DNA of 64,000 bases. Origin: Thereva unica. Its lineage: Eukaryota; Arthropoda; Insecta; Diptera; Therevidae. Below, piece after piece: positions 21,866 to 33,146 of this stretch. Under the pieces are notes generated by a model. The model was given only the letters and a program-made list of their open reading frames with translations, searched no databases and was not told the DNA's origin. The stretch lies in assembly GCA_949987705.1 (NCBI GenBank), contig OX465283.1, positions 50,444,953 to 50,508,952 on the forward strand. The letters are read 5' to 3'. Numbering within the stretch: position 1 is the stretch's first letter; each line of letters begins with the position of its first letter. Position numbers and translations under genes: made by a program.

Positions 21866-23076
21866 TCCACAAGTTCACAACAATACCCGAATCAACACAA
21901 TGCCAACAATATTTGACAATAGAACGCTAAATCAAGGTCAATGACTTACTTTCGAAACAAAACATGCAATTTCTTGCTATCTGGTGTATGGAATCCCAAC
22001 AACGGTTGCAATGAAATCACATTAAAGGTTATAAATTACTCTGGATTCCAGCCGCTTATATGTAATTGTCTATGTATATACCCAAATGCACAAACCAAAA
22101 AAAAGAATGAAAAACCAATAATTTTATAAACAGATTTATGTTCAATTATATGTTTTTATGTTGATTGTTTTGTGATGTTATTGTAAATTTATGACATTAT
22201 GTTCAAATGTTATCTATGCTATAGATTCTGATGTTGCGAATAATTGGATGAAACATGTATAAATATGCAATGCATTTTTTTAATGGTTATAAATTATGTA
22301 TGAAATTTTGTAAATTAAGAAAATAAACCAACAGGAATTAAGAAATAAACTTTATTTTATATAAATTATGATTGTATATTGTTAGTGAATGTGTTAGGAC
22401 ACGGGTTAATGTGTATGTATTTTATATATTTTATGTATATTATGTTTATTTATATATGTTATGTTTATATATGTTATGGGTTGTTAGCGTTTATGTAGGG
22501 CTGTTGAAATTTATAAATTTATGTTTAAGTACCGAAATATTCTAGTGCAATTCATGTTTAGGAAAATGTGTATAGTATATGATTCACGTGTTAAGAAAAT
22601 ATATGTATATGTGTGTGATCATTTTATCCCGTTACGTTATATGTATAACTTGTATGTTTTAAAAACAGTTATATTTAACAAATTTATGTTGCAATGTTCA
22701 ATTTACTTTGTTATATAGATTTTTATCGCACTTGGCAAAGGAGTTAGCACATGTGTTTCATATTTTATGTTAATTATTAGATTATGTTAGTTCAATTTTA
22801 GAATTTTTTTTAAAACATATTTAATTGCATGCACGTTTGATTATTTAGGAATTGCACTTTATATTCACTCGAATTTAAAGAATATCATTAATATTAAACC
22901 GTTAACTAACCTTTGTCCAGAGTATTTACCGTGTTAGCTCCACGTGTTTGACGACGTGTTCTTGGACGAAAATTTTCCAATTGTGTTCCAAATGCAGGTA
23001 ATTAAATGCAGGAATCCCACGCAGGTATCCATGCAGCGATCCAACGCAGGTATCCAGCACAGGTAACTACCGTTAC
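21866..23076 (-). other. BEL 5' leader between primer site and gag
   Basis: About 1.2 kb of AT-rich leader with repeated TATGTTATGTTT-style words (22420-22500) and no gene. Such long leaders are common in BEL elements, and packaging signals would be expected here but cannot be identified from sequence alone. Confidence 0.6.
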
Positions 23077-23094
23077 ATCCGGCTCGAAGGACCA
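23077..23094 (-). promoter_or_regulatory. BEL primer binding site, complementary to tRNA-Tyr 3' end
   Basis: Nine bases inside the 5' LTR, the minus strand reads TGGTCCTTCGAGCCGGAT. This is the complement of a tRNA 3' end ending CCGGCTCGAAGGACCA, which I recognise as insect tRNA-Tyr. The 18-nt match includes the CCA end. Confidence 0.75.
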
Positions 23095-23103
23095 AATAAT
23101 TTG

Positions 23104-23551
23104 TGTGGCGTCAATAATTTGTAATTCTGTGACGTCAATGATGATCTTTTCCTTTAAATGTTGCACTACACATCACATTAAATATTTAAATAATTAAAAA
23201 CGATTTTTTTTTATCACCACGTTATAAATTTTATTGTTTAAAATGAATAAAAAATGAATCACATGAATTTACAATAAAAATTTTACTAGATAACTGCTCT
23301 TGCCGGCGTATTATCAAAGAGTGAGTAAGATTCGCAAATCATCCAGGCTGGAACTTTGAAGACCAAAAAAAGCCGCCGGAATTGTGGGTGATACGGTTTT
23401 TTTCTTTACACAACTTGACCAATGTGTACATGGGTGACGTGGCGTTATTATTTGTGCTAAAAATTTTCTGGAAAATAAATTCGTTATTTTAAATATAATT
23501 TTTAAATATCAAGTTTGTCTTTTTTTTTTGTTTTGGATTGTGGCTCCAACA
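23104..23551 (-). repeat. BEL 5' LTR
   Basis: Right-hand copy of the 448-bp LTR, upstream of gag in coding orientation. It carries the promoter and start of transcription by family analogy. AATAAA-like words occur but exact U3/R/U5 borders cannot be set. Confidence 0.95.
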
Positions 23552-23556
23552 CATGC

Positions 23557-23870
23557 AGAGTGCGAGTTCTTTGAACGTGTTCAGGAAGCTTGTATTTAAA
23601 TACCTTACCAGTGATAAGATTTTAATTATTTTTATGTACTTTCGTAAATGTAAATAAATCAAATACCTTACCAGCCAATAATCTTAAATCAAATAAATTC
23701 TTTTGATTAATAATTTTTTTCTTTTTTTCCCTATTTATTAAGTAACCTTTAGTTTAATTTTTTTATTGTTAAATACATATGTACTTTTTTCCATTTTTTT
23801 AATGTACAGGCTAATAATTATCTTTATGTACTTTCGTAAATGTAAATAAATCAAATCAAATACTCTACTT
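23557..23870 (+). pseudogene. 3' end of the decayed CR1-like LINE, plus a repeated tail
   Basis: Directly after the BEL target duplication the LINE C-terminus resumes (SLNVFRKLVFKYL), then a stop and a 3' tail TTATGTACTTTCGTAAATGTAAATAAATCAAAT. A similar tail recurs at about 23808-23866, with TTTATGTACTTTCGTAAATG, suggesting a duplicated 3' end or a second truncated copy. Confidence 0.65.
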
Positions 23871-24559
23871 AACGAATACGTAGACCAAAAAAAGCGTTTA
23901 ATTTCGTTAAATTTCAATATTCTAACGCCTACTAGATTCCACTGTCGCCTTTCTTGTTGTTTTGTTGCATAATTACCAATGTGGAAATATTTGAATTATC
24001 TTTTTTTATTCCACATTAATTTAATATAACTATCTAAAAGGATTCGCAGCTCATTAAATTGTTTCCTCTACGACCATTTAAAAATTTTCGTTTGGCAGTT
24101 GTAAATGTTTCGAGCTTCCAACGAAACTTTGCGCTTGTATTTTGTACAGGGCCACTTTGTTCTTTCACTTTGAGTCTGGGATGTAAACTGGCCTTTAAGG
24201 CCTTCTGAAGAAACATGAACATGTATAGTGGACCATTGGTGGTTATATGGTTCATGGCCGGCAATTGTTTTTTTTGCGCTGATGCAGTAAGCCATATTGC
24301 GCCCCATCAGCTGTTCATCCTATGATCGCAATGAAGGATAATAGAAATAGACAGGAAAAGTTTGCAACAAAAGCAAAATATGGCATTTTATGAAATTGAA
24401 TAAACCAACCAAGATCTATTAACTACGCCATTTTTCATTGACCAACTGTAACACCTTGGATTAAATTAATTTTGTTTGTTATTATTGTATATTTGTTAAT
24501 ATTTTCTTTTTATGTGGAAAAACAAAGCTTGCGGACTCATCCTTTGTACTTCAAATATT

Positions 24560-24641
24560 AATTTCTGACAGTGCGCCCCTAGCCAATTGCGCCCGGTGCA
24601 AGTGCACTATTTGCACCTATGAAAGCAAAGCGCCGCCCCTG
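24560..24641 (-). mobile_element. Possible hAT terminus fragment
   Basis: The minus strand reads inward from 24641 as CAGGGGCGGCGCTTTGC, a typical hAT-type end (CAGNGGCGGC). A corresponding left end with an 8-bp duplication was not found, so the element is truncated or decayed. The rest of 23870-24840 shows no recognised gene; the 79-codon minus frame at 24068-24307 is unrecognised. Confidence 0.4.
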
Positions 24642-24849
24642 ATCTGATTGTACCATAAATTAATAGATACTAGTAACGCCTGTTGTCGATATTCGACCAA
24701 ATTTATTCTAAGAAAGAATAAAATTAAACATAAGTTATTTTTACTGAAAAAAGCATATGTACATATATGAAACTGGAATGCACCACCGACCCACCGAATT
24801 TTTTAAGTTAGCTTGCCTAAAGAAAAAAAAACATACATATATTGCGTTC

Positions 24850-26313
24850 CACCACTCTAAGAAAGAAAGAAGAAGAAATCAGTCAAATTATTATAGACTT
24901 CAGCAGGAAGATTTGTTTGATTATTACGAATGAAATGTCTGTGGTACTAAGGCAAAACCCGATATGTCCAAAAAAAACGATTTTTCGTTTTAATTGCTAA
25001 CATGTCGAAAATTTAGTAAATAATACGTTGCCAAAAACCAATATGACAGATTGTTTCTCTAAAAAGTGTACCATCAAAATTAAAAAGTCCAATATGTATA
25101 TATTTACGGTATCGGTTTAAACTTAAAAACCCGTTTCCTGAACAATTGTATATTTGGACATATCGGGTTCTGCCTTAGTACCACAGATGTAATCTACTTC
25201 CTTCAATGCGAACATACATGTCAACAATCCATTGCAAGAATAACTTTTGTGCATGATGTAGAATACAAAAATCGTCGCGAATAGCAAGTCTATAAGATGC
25301 GTACTGCAACATAGTTATTTTGTTTCTTGGCATATTTGAATTTGAAGTGGTAGGTCTGTTATGAACCATATTTATATGCCACCCAAAATCACCATTTGGA
25401 AATAAGAGAGGATAAGCCAACGGATCTAAGGATGAATCTAAGGTGTATTATTCAATCTCGAAAAGCAAATCATGTTACGTTCAAAGGGTGGTTCACCATT
25501 GACACTATTGAATACAACAGCTACATCAGTAGCAATCGCATCATTGTAACGACGAATATCAACATTCTGTCTAATTAACATGCATACGTCTCTTGTAATA
25601 TCTTCATTTACGAATGGATTGCAACAATTTAATTGATGACCAATACCTCTCATTAAAGTAATGTTACATTGTGCATTTGAAGAATGACGCATTCTGTACT
25701 GTGCAGCTGTTTCTACATCGTAGAAATACAATTGGGCATAATTTGGTGTAGAACCATAAGGAGTTTCAATACCACCAGCCCTGTGATAAAAAAACACCAT
25801 GAATTTTAAAATGGTAAATACCTTGCAATGCTTCAGTTTCAATCTTTGTTTCACTACTAATCATTGCAAAAGAAGAGTTATATGATCGAATAGAATTAAA
25901 ATAATGTTTCGATCTACTTTTAATTGCAGCATCGTTTGATTTAAGGCCATCATATAGACTTTTAAAAAAATCATTTTGCGTATAAGGCGCCACATGGAAT
26001 TTCCCTTCTGGCAGCATAATGAGAATGCATTTCTATTTCCTTGAGTAATTTCACCTTCGAAATTTCTCGCCCCACAATGCACGCAACGAAAAATCAATAA
26101 TTGGCCGCAAGAAAATGAATTAAAATTTCGTGGCACTAATTTCAATGCGCACTTAAAAGAATCATCTAACAAATCATTAACGACTTCACCAGTGCCGTCA
26201 TGTTCAATCGATGGGTTTAAATTAACGTTTCTATTCCTATTTCGAATTGACCTGACTTCGTTTCTATTACGTCGTCGGTCAATTCGACCGTGTAAAGTAC
26301 GCCGTCGAGGCAT
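24850..26313 (-). pseudogene. Decayed Helitron, N-terminal part of Rep/helicase protein
   Basis: From ATG 26313 (MPRRRTLHGRIDRRRNR) the minus strand encodes, across several frames, the Helitron N-terminal region. Blocks are CVHCGARNFEGE, then FSLCCQKG, KIHGVFYHRAGG and TPNYAQLYFYDVETAAQYRM, then DPLAYPLLFPNGDFGW and YASYRLAIRDDFCILHHAQKLFLQWIVDMYVRIE. After a MITE (24939-25186) it resumes as NNQTNLPAEVYNNL. These are the Helitron_like_N domain signatures. At least three frameshifts separate the pieces, and the Rep HUH motif and helicase are absent from the window. It would have mediated rolling-circle transposition. Confidence 0.82.
24939..25186. mobile_element. 248-bp MITE with ATGT duplication inside the Helitron
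   Basis: TIRs of about 34 bp (CTGTGGTACTAAGGCAAAAC at the left, one mismatch at the right) are flanked by ATGT at 24935-24938 and 25187-25190. It splits the Helitron coding remnant, giving an internal control for its borders. A 4-bp duplication occurs in several superfamilies (Sola, Chapaev), so the family is open. Confidence 0.8.
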
Positions 26314-26672
26314 GGCAAAATTCAACTGGCTTATAAAAAAAGAATATTATAAAAAAAGAAGAATACTCGCCGCAATTATAATACAGATGGTCAAAACACA
26401 AAAGCAATAATCGGACCGTTGGCGCAATTAATAATTGTCAAACCAAAAACACAAAGCACACTTTCCACCTTTGGCGCAATTACAATCACTATCCACTCAA
26501 AACACAACCGGCTTAATCAAAAATTAATAATAAAACGAAAAATCACAGAAAGTACACTTTTCACCGTCCACTGTGTTTAATTAGAAGAGGATCTAATATC
26601 TATCTATAAATAGAAAAAAATCGGCACTTGCTTATTAAAAATCGGCACTTGCTAAATTTTCTGCTTTTATTA

Positions 26673-27028
26673 GCTTTGTTCCAGTACTTTTTCTGCAAAA
26701 ACTTGTTGGGCAGAAACTTACTTCAATGGTGGGGATAATTTTGTCAAAAATTCAGAAAGTAAAGAAACGCTTTTTGGGCAAATCAAGAAAAAGATAACAT
26801 AAATGTCGATTGTCTACGTGTATGCCACTTGTTAAGATACCCACATACATACAAAAAATTTTCAGCTGACAACTTGCAAGAAATCGCACGACCGAAAACC
26901 TCCGGCTAATTCCTGCATGAGGGGAAGTGAAAATTTCCCCGCTTTTTTTTTGCATGAGAAAGTAAAGAAACACAAATTGGGAAAAATTTTGTCCCGCGGG
27001 ATCCCACATTCGAGTTCTGGAACAAAGC
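26673..27028. mobile_element. 356-bp MITE-like element, TATTA duplication
   Basis: Ends GCTTTGTTCCAGTAC and its complement (one mismatch) form a short 15-bp TIR, flanked by TATTA at 26668-26672 and 27029-27033. The interior has no coding capacity; the minus frame at 26752-27009 is not credible. Short TIRs with AT-rich duplications can occur by chance, so confidence is moderate. Confidence 0.5.
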
Positions 27029-27202
27029 TATTATTTGAGCTGTCAAGTCATGACCAAATCAAAAGAACCAGAGATTGATTTCGCATGTATACGCACTAAT
27101 ACATACGTACTTATAATCACATTCTATATAGAATAGAATATTCTACTAAGCAGTTGGGGTGAAGAAATGAGAGTGCAGAGAAAATATGTATATGAAGAAC
27201 AG

Positions 27203-27871
27203 CCCAGTAAACCACGAATGCATACAAAATGAATTCACAATACATTTCAGAAATGAATGAAATTCATTACAGAAAGCATTTTGTAAGTAATACGGAATGC
27301 ATTAAAACACATTAGGCATGTCCTAGGATGAAATGCATTGCTTGTAATGCATTAACAATATATTTCATATAGAAGTATGTAATGCATAAATAATAAATTA
27401 CAAATACATTTTATAGAATGTGGGAAATGCATTACAAAAGGCATTTCATAAAACTAATAAAATGTATTGAATAGCATTAGGATTGCCCTAGGAAAAAATG
27501 CATTGATTCTAATCGACTAAAAATGAATTTAATAATAAAATATTTTTTTAAAACAAAATTTATTATAATTTTATGTTGAACTTTGTATTTTAGATATGAA
27601 TAATGCTATCTGAAATGAGATACGATTTTATTAGCTTAATTACTGAAGACTCCAACAAAAATTTGTTAGCGTGGCGGAATGGAGTGCTCGTGTATTTGGC
27701 CCTTTATAATACGCTTTTGAATCCCCAAAATCCTAACAATTTAATACATTGCTTGTAATGTATTTGTAAGGTACTTGTAAGCAGACGCTGATTGATAACT
27801 TTCAGATAGCTTACTTGTAATGTACGGCGAATGCATTTCTTTGTTCTATGCATTACATGTGGTTTGCTGGG
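27203..27871. mobile_element. 669-bp TIR element rich in AATGCATT repeats
   Basis: The ends CCCAGTAAACCAC and GTGGTTTGCTGGG are inverted, with one mismatch in 13. The interior repeats a unit of about 165 bp containing CATTAGG, then CCTAGG and AATGCATT (near 27310 and 27475), plus many copies of ATGCATTAC-like words. No target duplication could be fixed. Confidence 0.6.
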
Positions 27872-28265
27872 AGTGAAGGCAAAGAGAGGATCGAAGCAAA
27901 ATATATGTATTTTCTTGATTCTCTCTCCGTTTAATGTGATGGATAGCGCGTGCACAGTGTATTAGTGCATATGTGAATAAAATATGTTTTAAGTATAGGT
28001 AAAACTTTACCTGGCTTTCACACCTTTCCCTATGCATGCACCTGAATAAAATATATATTATGCACTTCTATGAAAAAGTACTTTTTGTTTGATATATGTT
28101 TCATTACGATACGTGCACCGGAAATAGGGCAAAAAGGGATTACAATTTTTGGCTTTGCCTATTAATATATAGATAATAGACTAGCCTCGAAATTAATACC
28201 TTTGCTTAAAGTAATAAGCACAAAACAGAGCGACATATTTTCTGTTTAACATCGAAATTTTTATT

Positions 28266-28967
28266 AACTTCCCAGTATAGGAAGTTATTGTAATCGGTCC
28301 GAAAATCGAAATCGAAAATTTCAACGTATTTTCATCTTTCAAGGTCCCAGGAGCATTTTAAGCAAAAAATTGGGAGGAAGTATGTGTGTGTGTGTATGTG
28401 CGTACGGATGTGGTCATTTTTTCCTGCACGATATCGCGCGAACCAAAACTGATATCGACTTCGTTGAGGTGTCGTTCGAAGCGTATTAACCGAAATGTGA
28501 TCTGAAAAGATTTTCATGAAATTCGGTCCAGCCGTTTTTTTGTTTAAGCGACGTAAGTGATTTTTGTACCTGCATGATATCGCCCGAACCACGAAAGATA
28601 TTGACTTACTTGAGGTGCCGTTCGAAGCGTATTAGCGACAATATAATCTGAAAAGATTTTTATAATATTAGGACCAGCGGTATTTGGTAAAATGACTTAA
28701 GTGATTTTTGTACCTGCACAATACCGCGCGAACTAAAAACTATATCGACTTCATTGAGGTGCCAAAAAACATTAATACATCAATTTTATATACATTTTCG
28801 TCATCCTAATCTTGTAAGTGCGCACATTTAGTTTGACATTTTAGCGAAAATATTGATAAACAATTGTGACAAATTCTCGGTATTATAGATATATTCTATA
28901 TTGCCTATTGTTCATTTATTATTAAAATATCCAATCATATATTCAACATCCATCATACTGGGAAGTT
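28266..28967. mobile_element. 702-bp TIR element with internal tandem units
   Basis: A perfect 13-bp inverted repeat, AACTTCCCAGTAT (28266-28278) and its complement (28955-28967), bounds three imperfect units of about 146 bp. Each unit has a TTTTTGTACCTGCA-like start, then ATCGCGCGAACC, ATCGACTTCGTTGAGG and CTGAAAAGATTTT. A GT microsatellite lies at 28383-28398. A near-TTAA duplication (TTAA versus TTGA) is possible but unproven. Confidence 0.6.
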
Positions 28968-30677
28968 GATCGTGTGGAACGAAAGGGTCGAACCCACATC
29001 CCAACTAGTTTTAAATAGTAGTGAATTTAAGTAATTTTTAATTTTCAGCTTCCTACAAATGAAGAAGAGTGAAGACGGATTGCAAATGAATTTGAAGAAA
29101 AGTGGAACTTTCCACATTGTTTGTGTTATAATCCATATATGTATGTAGAACCTTTTTATCTCCAAAAACATCAGCAAATTCTTCCCAGATGCTAACCACC
29201 ACCAATAATCTAATAAAACGTGTCACCGCAGACTTTGCGGTGGCCTTGAACATTTTCCATAAAAAGTCATAATATGTAAATATTCCTCATTTGTTATTAC
29301 CATCTAATAAAAAATGTTCCTTGGTTTTGGGAATTTACAAACATTTTTTTGCAGCACCGGGAAAGAAATTTCCACTGAGAACAAAAGAAAATAACGAAAG
29401 TGAAAGTGAAAGTTTCATTTTTCACACAGAAAATACCTAAAACTTTGCTTTTCGTCGATTTCCACGTTTCTATCCGTGAGAGAGGAAGCCATATACTTAC
29501 TTGCACGGAATATGCAAAGGGAAACTTTTTAAGGATATTTTAGGAGTTTCACGAAAACGGAAAATTGAATTATTGCGTTTTCTATCTGCCGGTTGGATTA
29601 TGGAAAGGAAATGCTTTAAGTGCTGATTAGAAAAAAGAAAGTTGATTATCTTGCCAAGTTTCGTTAACAAATCTCATAAATTCCCCTTAAAATTGTTGAA
29701 TTTCCGAAGCGAAGTTTGACGGGAAGACTCAAAGGAGCGAATCCTGCCTGCTTATAGGTAACTTTCCGTTTTGTTTGGATTTATCTGATTTAAGAAATTT
29801 GAGAAATTTTTCTTCGTCTGATATGAAAAAAAAGAGGAAAAAAGTACTTTTATAATGTTGTCGTTTCTGGGAAATTTAAAGAATTCACAAAAATTTAATA
29901 TTTCTGCGAAGATGACGCTTGTAGACACTGTAAGTACACTCTTTGTTTTAAGCTGTTGACTCTGAGAACTTCGAAATATATCGGAATTAGCACGGGTGAT
30001 GCTGTTCAGCTGTAAGTGAAATTTGTGTTATACCACTTCTGCCTGAAAAAGATCACACGAAGGGCGTAAAAGACATTGTTGATTCTTACCAGAGGTATTC
30101 GTTTATATTCGATTGCCTATGTCAAGGCTAGTACTTCGATATCGGACCGCTTGTGAACCACTGTGTCTCAGTGACAATCGTTCCTTTAGTTTGAGTACTT
30201 CATGTCACAAATGCATTAATAAAAAGTAGATTAAGTACATATGTTTCCTGTGCTCTAATGTGGGCATAATTGAAAGCATATATATGGCAGCTTATGTAAG
30301 GTTTGGTCTTTTCGACGAATAAGTGCTCTTAGTCTTGCCCAAGAACAAGACCAAGACTGTAAGACCAAGCCTGTTTTTGCTCATCACTAAATAAGATCCT
30401 GAATGTTGTGCGCCTAAGGTCGATCTACGCATATCCGTGACGACACGGCATAGATGTTTTCGGTATCAGTGGCTTCCGTGAAGAATTTTGCACTGACATT
30501 CACACAGCACCGCCTTTTCCGTATCAGTGCTCAATGTTCAATGGCAGCTGTGATTACTTGTTAGTTTTGAAATTTGGACAATGAAGTGCACATCCTAGCA
30601 TTAAGCGTGGAGGAAAATAATAAAAAGAGACAGTCGGTTTATCGCAATTGTTTCGAAACTTTTTTAATAACGGTTTA
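28968..30677. other. AT-rich stretch, no recognised gene
   Basis: No coding region recognised. A B-box-like GGGTTCGACCC on the minus strand at about 28988-28998 may mark a degenerate tRNA-like repeat. Minus frames at 28953-29506 are short, with no motifs. Confidence 0.35.
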
Positions 30678-32418
30678 AGGCCTACCCTAAATGAAAAGTA
30701 ACGCAGAAGTGAAGTAGAAGTGAAGTAGGCATAATTTTTCTCAAAATTCACATTAGTGGAGTCAGATGAGCATCAAATTTTAGTGAAAAGGGAATTGTCT
30801 CCAGAGTAAAATTTTTTTTTTGGAACATGTTAGTTACATCGAATACTATACGAAATGGACATTTTCTACCTCTAGCAACCGCCGCTACGTAAGTTATCGG
30901 CCATTATGTCAAAAATTTACCATTTTGGTCGTTCTTTCTAAATATAAATGCGTATATCTCGGCATGTGTAGGTCCGAAAAAATTGAAAAAAATAGAGGTT
31001 GTTAGTTATGATATTGGCTACCAGCGGTTACAATATGAAATCCATATCTACACATATAACCTCAAAAAAAATCAAAAACTAAAGAAACTACAGAATTTTG
31101 GTTTTTCGGTGATAACTTCGAATATTTTTAGTGAAATTTGATGAAATTTTCAAAAGTTATACTTTATAATGGGAACAATAACTGGTTAAAATTTCAAGTC
31201 AAAATATCTAATACAAGGCTCAAAAATTGACTTCAAATTTGAAAATTGATTGGCCTATCAGTTTTGTGCATCGCTTCGTATGAGGTTCTTACTTTTTTTA
31301 AAATGTAGCTTCTTTTATGCACTTTTGATGGTGAAAAAGAAAAAATTTTAAACTTGAAGAAAAGTGAAAAAAATCGAATCGAAAATCGACAATTTTTGCA
31401 TTTTGTCGTCAATTTTTTAGGAAAATTTGACTTTTTTTGGCAAAGTTCAATTTCTATTGAATTATTAGTTCATTTTTGACATATAATGATCGAAAAATTG
31501 ACTTTTATCAAAAAATGTGATTTTTTTCTAAAAAAAATTGACGAAAAAATGTAAAAATTGTCGATTTTCGATTCGATTTTTTTCACTTTTCTTCAAGTTT
31601 AAAATTTTTTCTTTTTAACCATCAAAAGTGCATAAAAGAAGCTACATTTTAAAAAAAGTAAGAACCTCATACGAAGCGATGCTCAAAACTGATAGGCCAA
31701 TCAATTTTCAAATTTGAAGTCAATTTTTGAGCCTTGTATTAGATATTTTGTCTTGAAATTTTAGCCAGTTATTGTTCCCATTATAAAGTATAACTTTTGA
31801 AAATTTCATCAAATTTCACTAAAAATATTCGAAGTTATCACCGAAAAACCAAAATTCTGTAGTTTCTTTAGTTTTTGATTTTTTTTGAGGTTATATGTGT
31901 AGATAAGGATTTCATATTGTAACCGCTGGTAGCCAATATCATAACGAACAACCTCTATTTTTTTCAATTTTTTCGGACCTACACATGCCGAGATATACGC
32001 ATTTATATTTAGAAAGAACGACCAAAATGGTAAATTTTTGACATAATGGCCGATAACTTACGTAGCGGCGGTTGCTAGAGGTAGAAAATGTCCATTTCGT
32101 ATAGTATTCGATGTAACTAACATGTTCCAAAAAAAAAATTTTACTCTGGAGACAATTCCTTATGTTTCGCTCATCTGACTCCACTACATGTAAACCAAAA
32201 TAAAAAGCTCATAAGAAGTGTAGCAAGTAAACACCCTTACTTTCTTGACTTTTGTTTACTTCTTGTGCGGTTCTTACCGCACGCTTACTTCTCTAAATGA
32301 CTTTTCGAAATTTTTCGAAATTTAACTTCTACTTCACTTCTATTTAGGTCACTCTCATACATTCATATGCAATGGGACGTAACTTTACCTCACTTCACTT
32401 CCCATTTAGGGTAGGCCT
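30678..32418. mobile_element. 1741-bp TTA-flanked foldback element (Harbinger-like ends)
   Basis: Termini AGGCCTACCCTAAATG and the inverted copy are flanked by TTA (30675-30677, 32419-32421). The ends resemble in form the AGGCC/TTA element at 1378. GAAGTGAAGT repeats lie just inside both ends. The centre is almost entirely the long inverted repeat at 30756-32184. No transposase is encoded. It is probably a non-autonomous PIF/Harbinger-type element. Confidence 0.8.
30756..32184. repeat. Near-perfect inverted repeat, arms about 660 bp, loop about 107 bp
   Basis: Arm 30756-31420 is mirrored by 31528-32184. The mirrored 61- and 81-codon chance frames (30820-31005 plus, 31939-32184 minus) share the same 60 residues, showing how close the arms are. 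The only obvious difference I saw is a small indel near 30772-30790. Any read-through transcript would form a hairpin of several hundred base pairs, a natural Dicer-2 substrate. No promoter was identified. Confidence 0.85.
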
Positions 32419-32421
32419 TTA

Positions 32422-33028
32422 ATGGTTGAGTAGTAACAGGTATATATTTAATTACTCATCTACTCACTTACTTCTGGTTACCCCAGCTTGAAAATATGTA
32501 AAAACTTCTCAGCTTTCTGAAAAAAATATCAAATCCAACCAAAAACTTTGTGCAATTGCATAAAAAATTAATTGTTACACTTAAATCGCCATTTTCTAAC
32601 ACCTAAAAAAAAAAATTATTCGATAGTTGTAGATGGATCGGTTGGCAAGGCAACTTGCATGTCATAAGCGGAAGTCTAATCACATAGCGCCAAAGAGTCG
32701 ATGATTTGAGGCAAGCGTTTTTTTTTATCGGCCGGCAGTGATCGATCTTAAGCTATGTTTACACTTCGATACATGTATCGTAATTTGTGTCGCGATTTGT
32801 ACAAACTTAGTATCAAGAGTAAATTTTCAGACTTATTCTCGTTGTAGAATTACCCAATTGAGATTTGTCTTAGGCGGTGCCACGTCACTTTGAATGGGGT
32901 ATTCTCGTTGGCGAGTGACGGGGATACGAGGAACGTTGTGAAATGAAACACATTTTCATTTGACAATTCAGTTTGACATACTTCACAGGGCGACGTGTGT
33001 GGTGAAAAAGGCGCAAATTCTTACTTAC
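32422..33028. other. Spacer without recognised gene
   Basis: AT-rich, with no frames or repeats that I could assign. The stretch between the foldback element and the TTAA element is short and shows nothing coding. Confidence 0.35.
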
Positions 33029-33146
33029 TTAACCCTTTCGAAGTTATTCAAGGTAAAAGTTTGAAAAAAACACTTTTTGGCCAAAAATGACTCAAAAACT
33101 GATTTTTCTGAAATTTGTATTTTGGCAAAACATTTTTTTCATCTAC

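Larger units (their letters stand above)
15616..23551 (-). mobile_element. Complete BEL/Pao LTR retrotransposon, 7936 bp, young
   Basis: Two direct repeats of 448 bp (15616-16063 and 23104-23551) bound gag-pol on the minus strand. Each LTR reads TGTTGGAGCC...CGCCACA in coding orientation. I see one substitution between the LTRs by eye. The 5-bp target duplication CATGC flanks both sides (15611-15615, 23552-23556), as is usual for BEL/Pao. Primer site, polypurine tract, gag, protease, RT, RNase H and integrase are all present. The one obvious lesion is a single-nucleotide frame change at the A7 run at 17878-17884. It is inserted in a decayed CR1-like LINE. Confidence 0.95.

Noticed and set aside
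24034..24307. Host exon in two overlapping minus frames
   Set aside because: Two frames overlap without a recognisable domain or splice sites, so it is not claimed as a gene.
28383..28398. GT microsatellite as regulatory Z-DNA element
   Set aside because: It is short and part of a repeat unit of a TIR element, with no evidence for function.
30820..31005. Small protein encoded in the foldback arm
   Set aside because: The same residues appear in mirror image at 31939-32184 because the arms are inverted copies, and there is no codon or motif evidence of coding.
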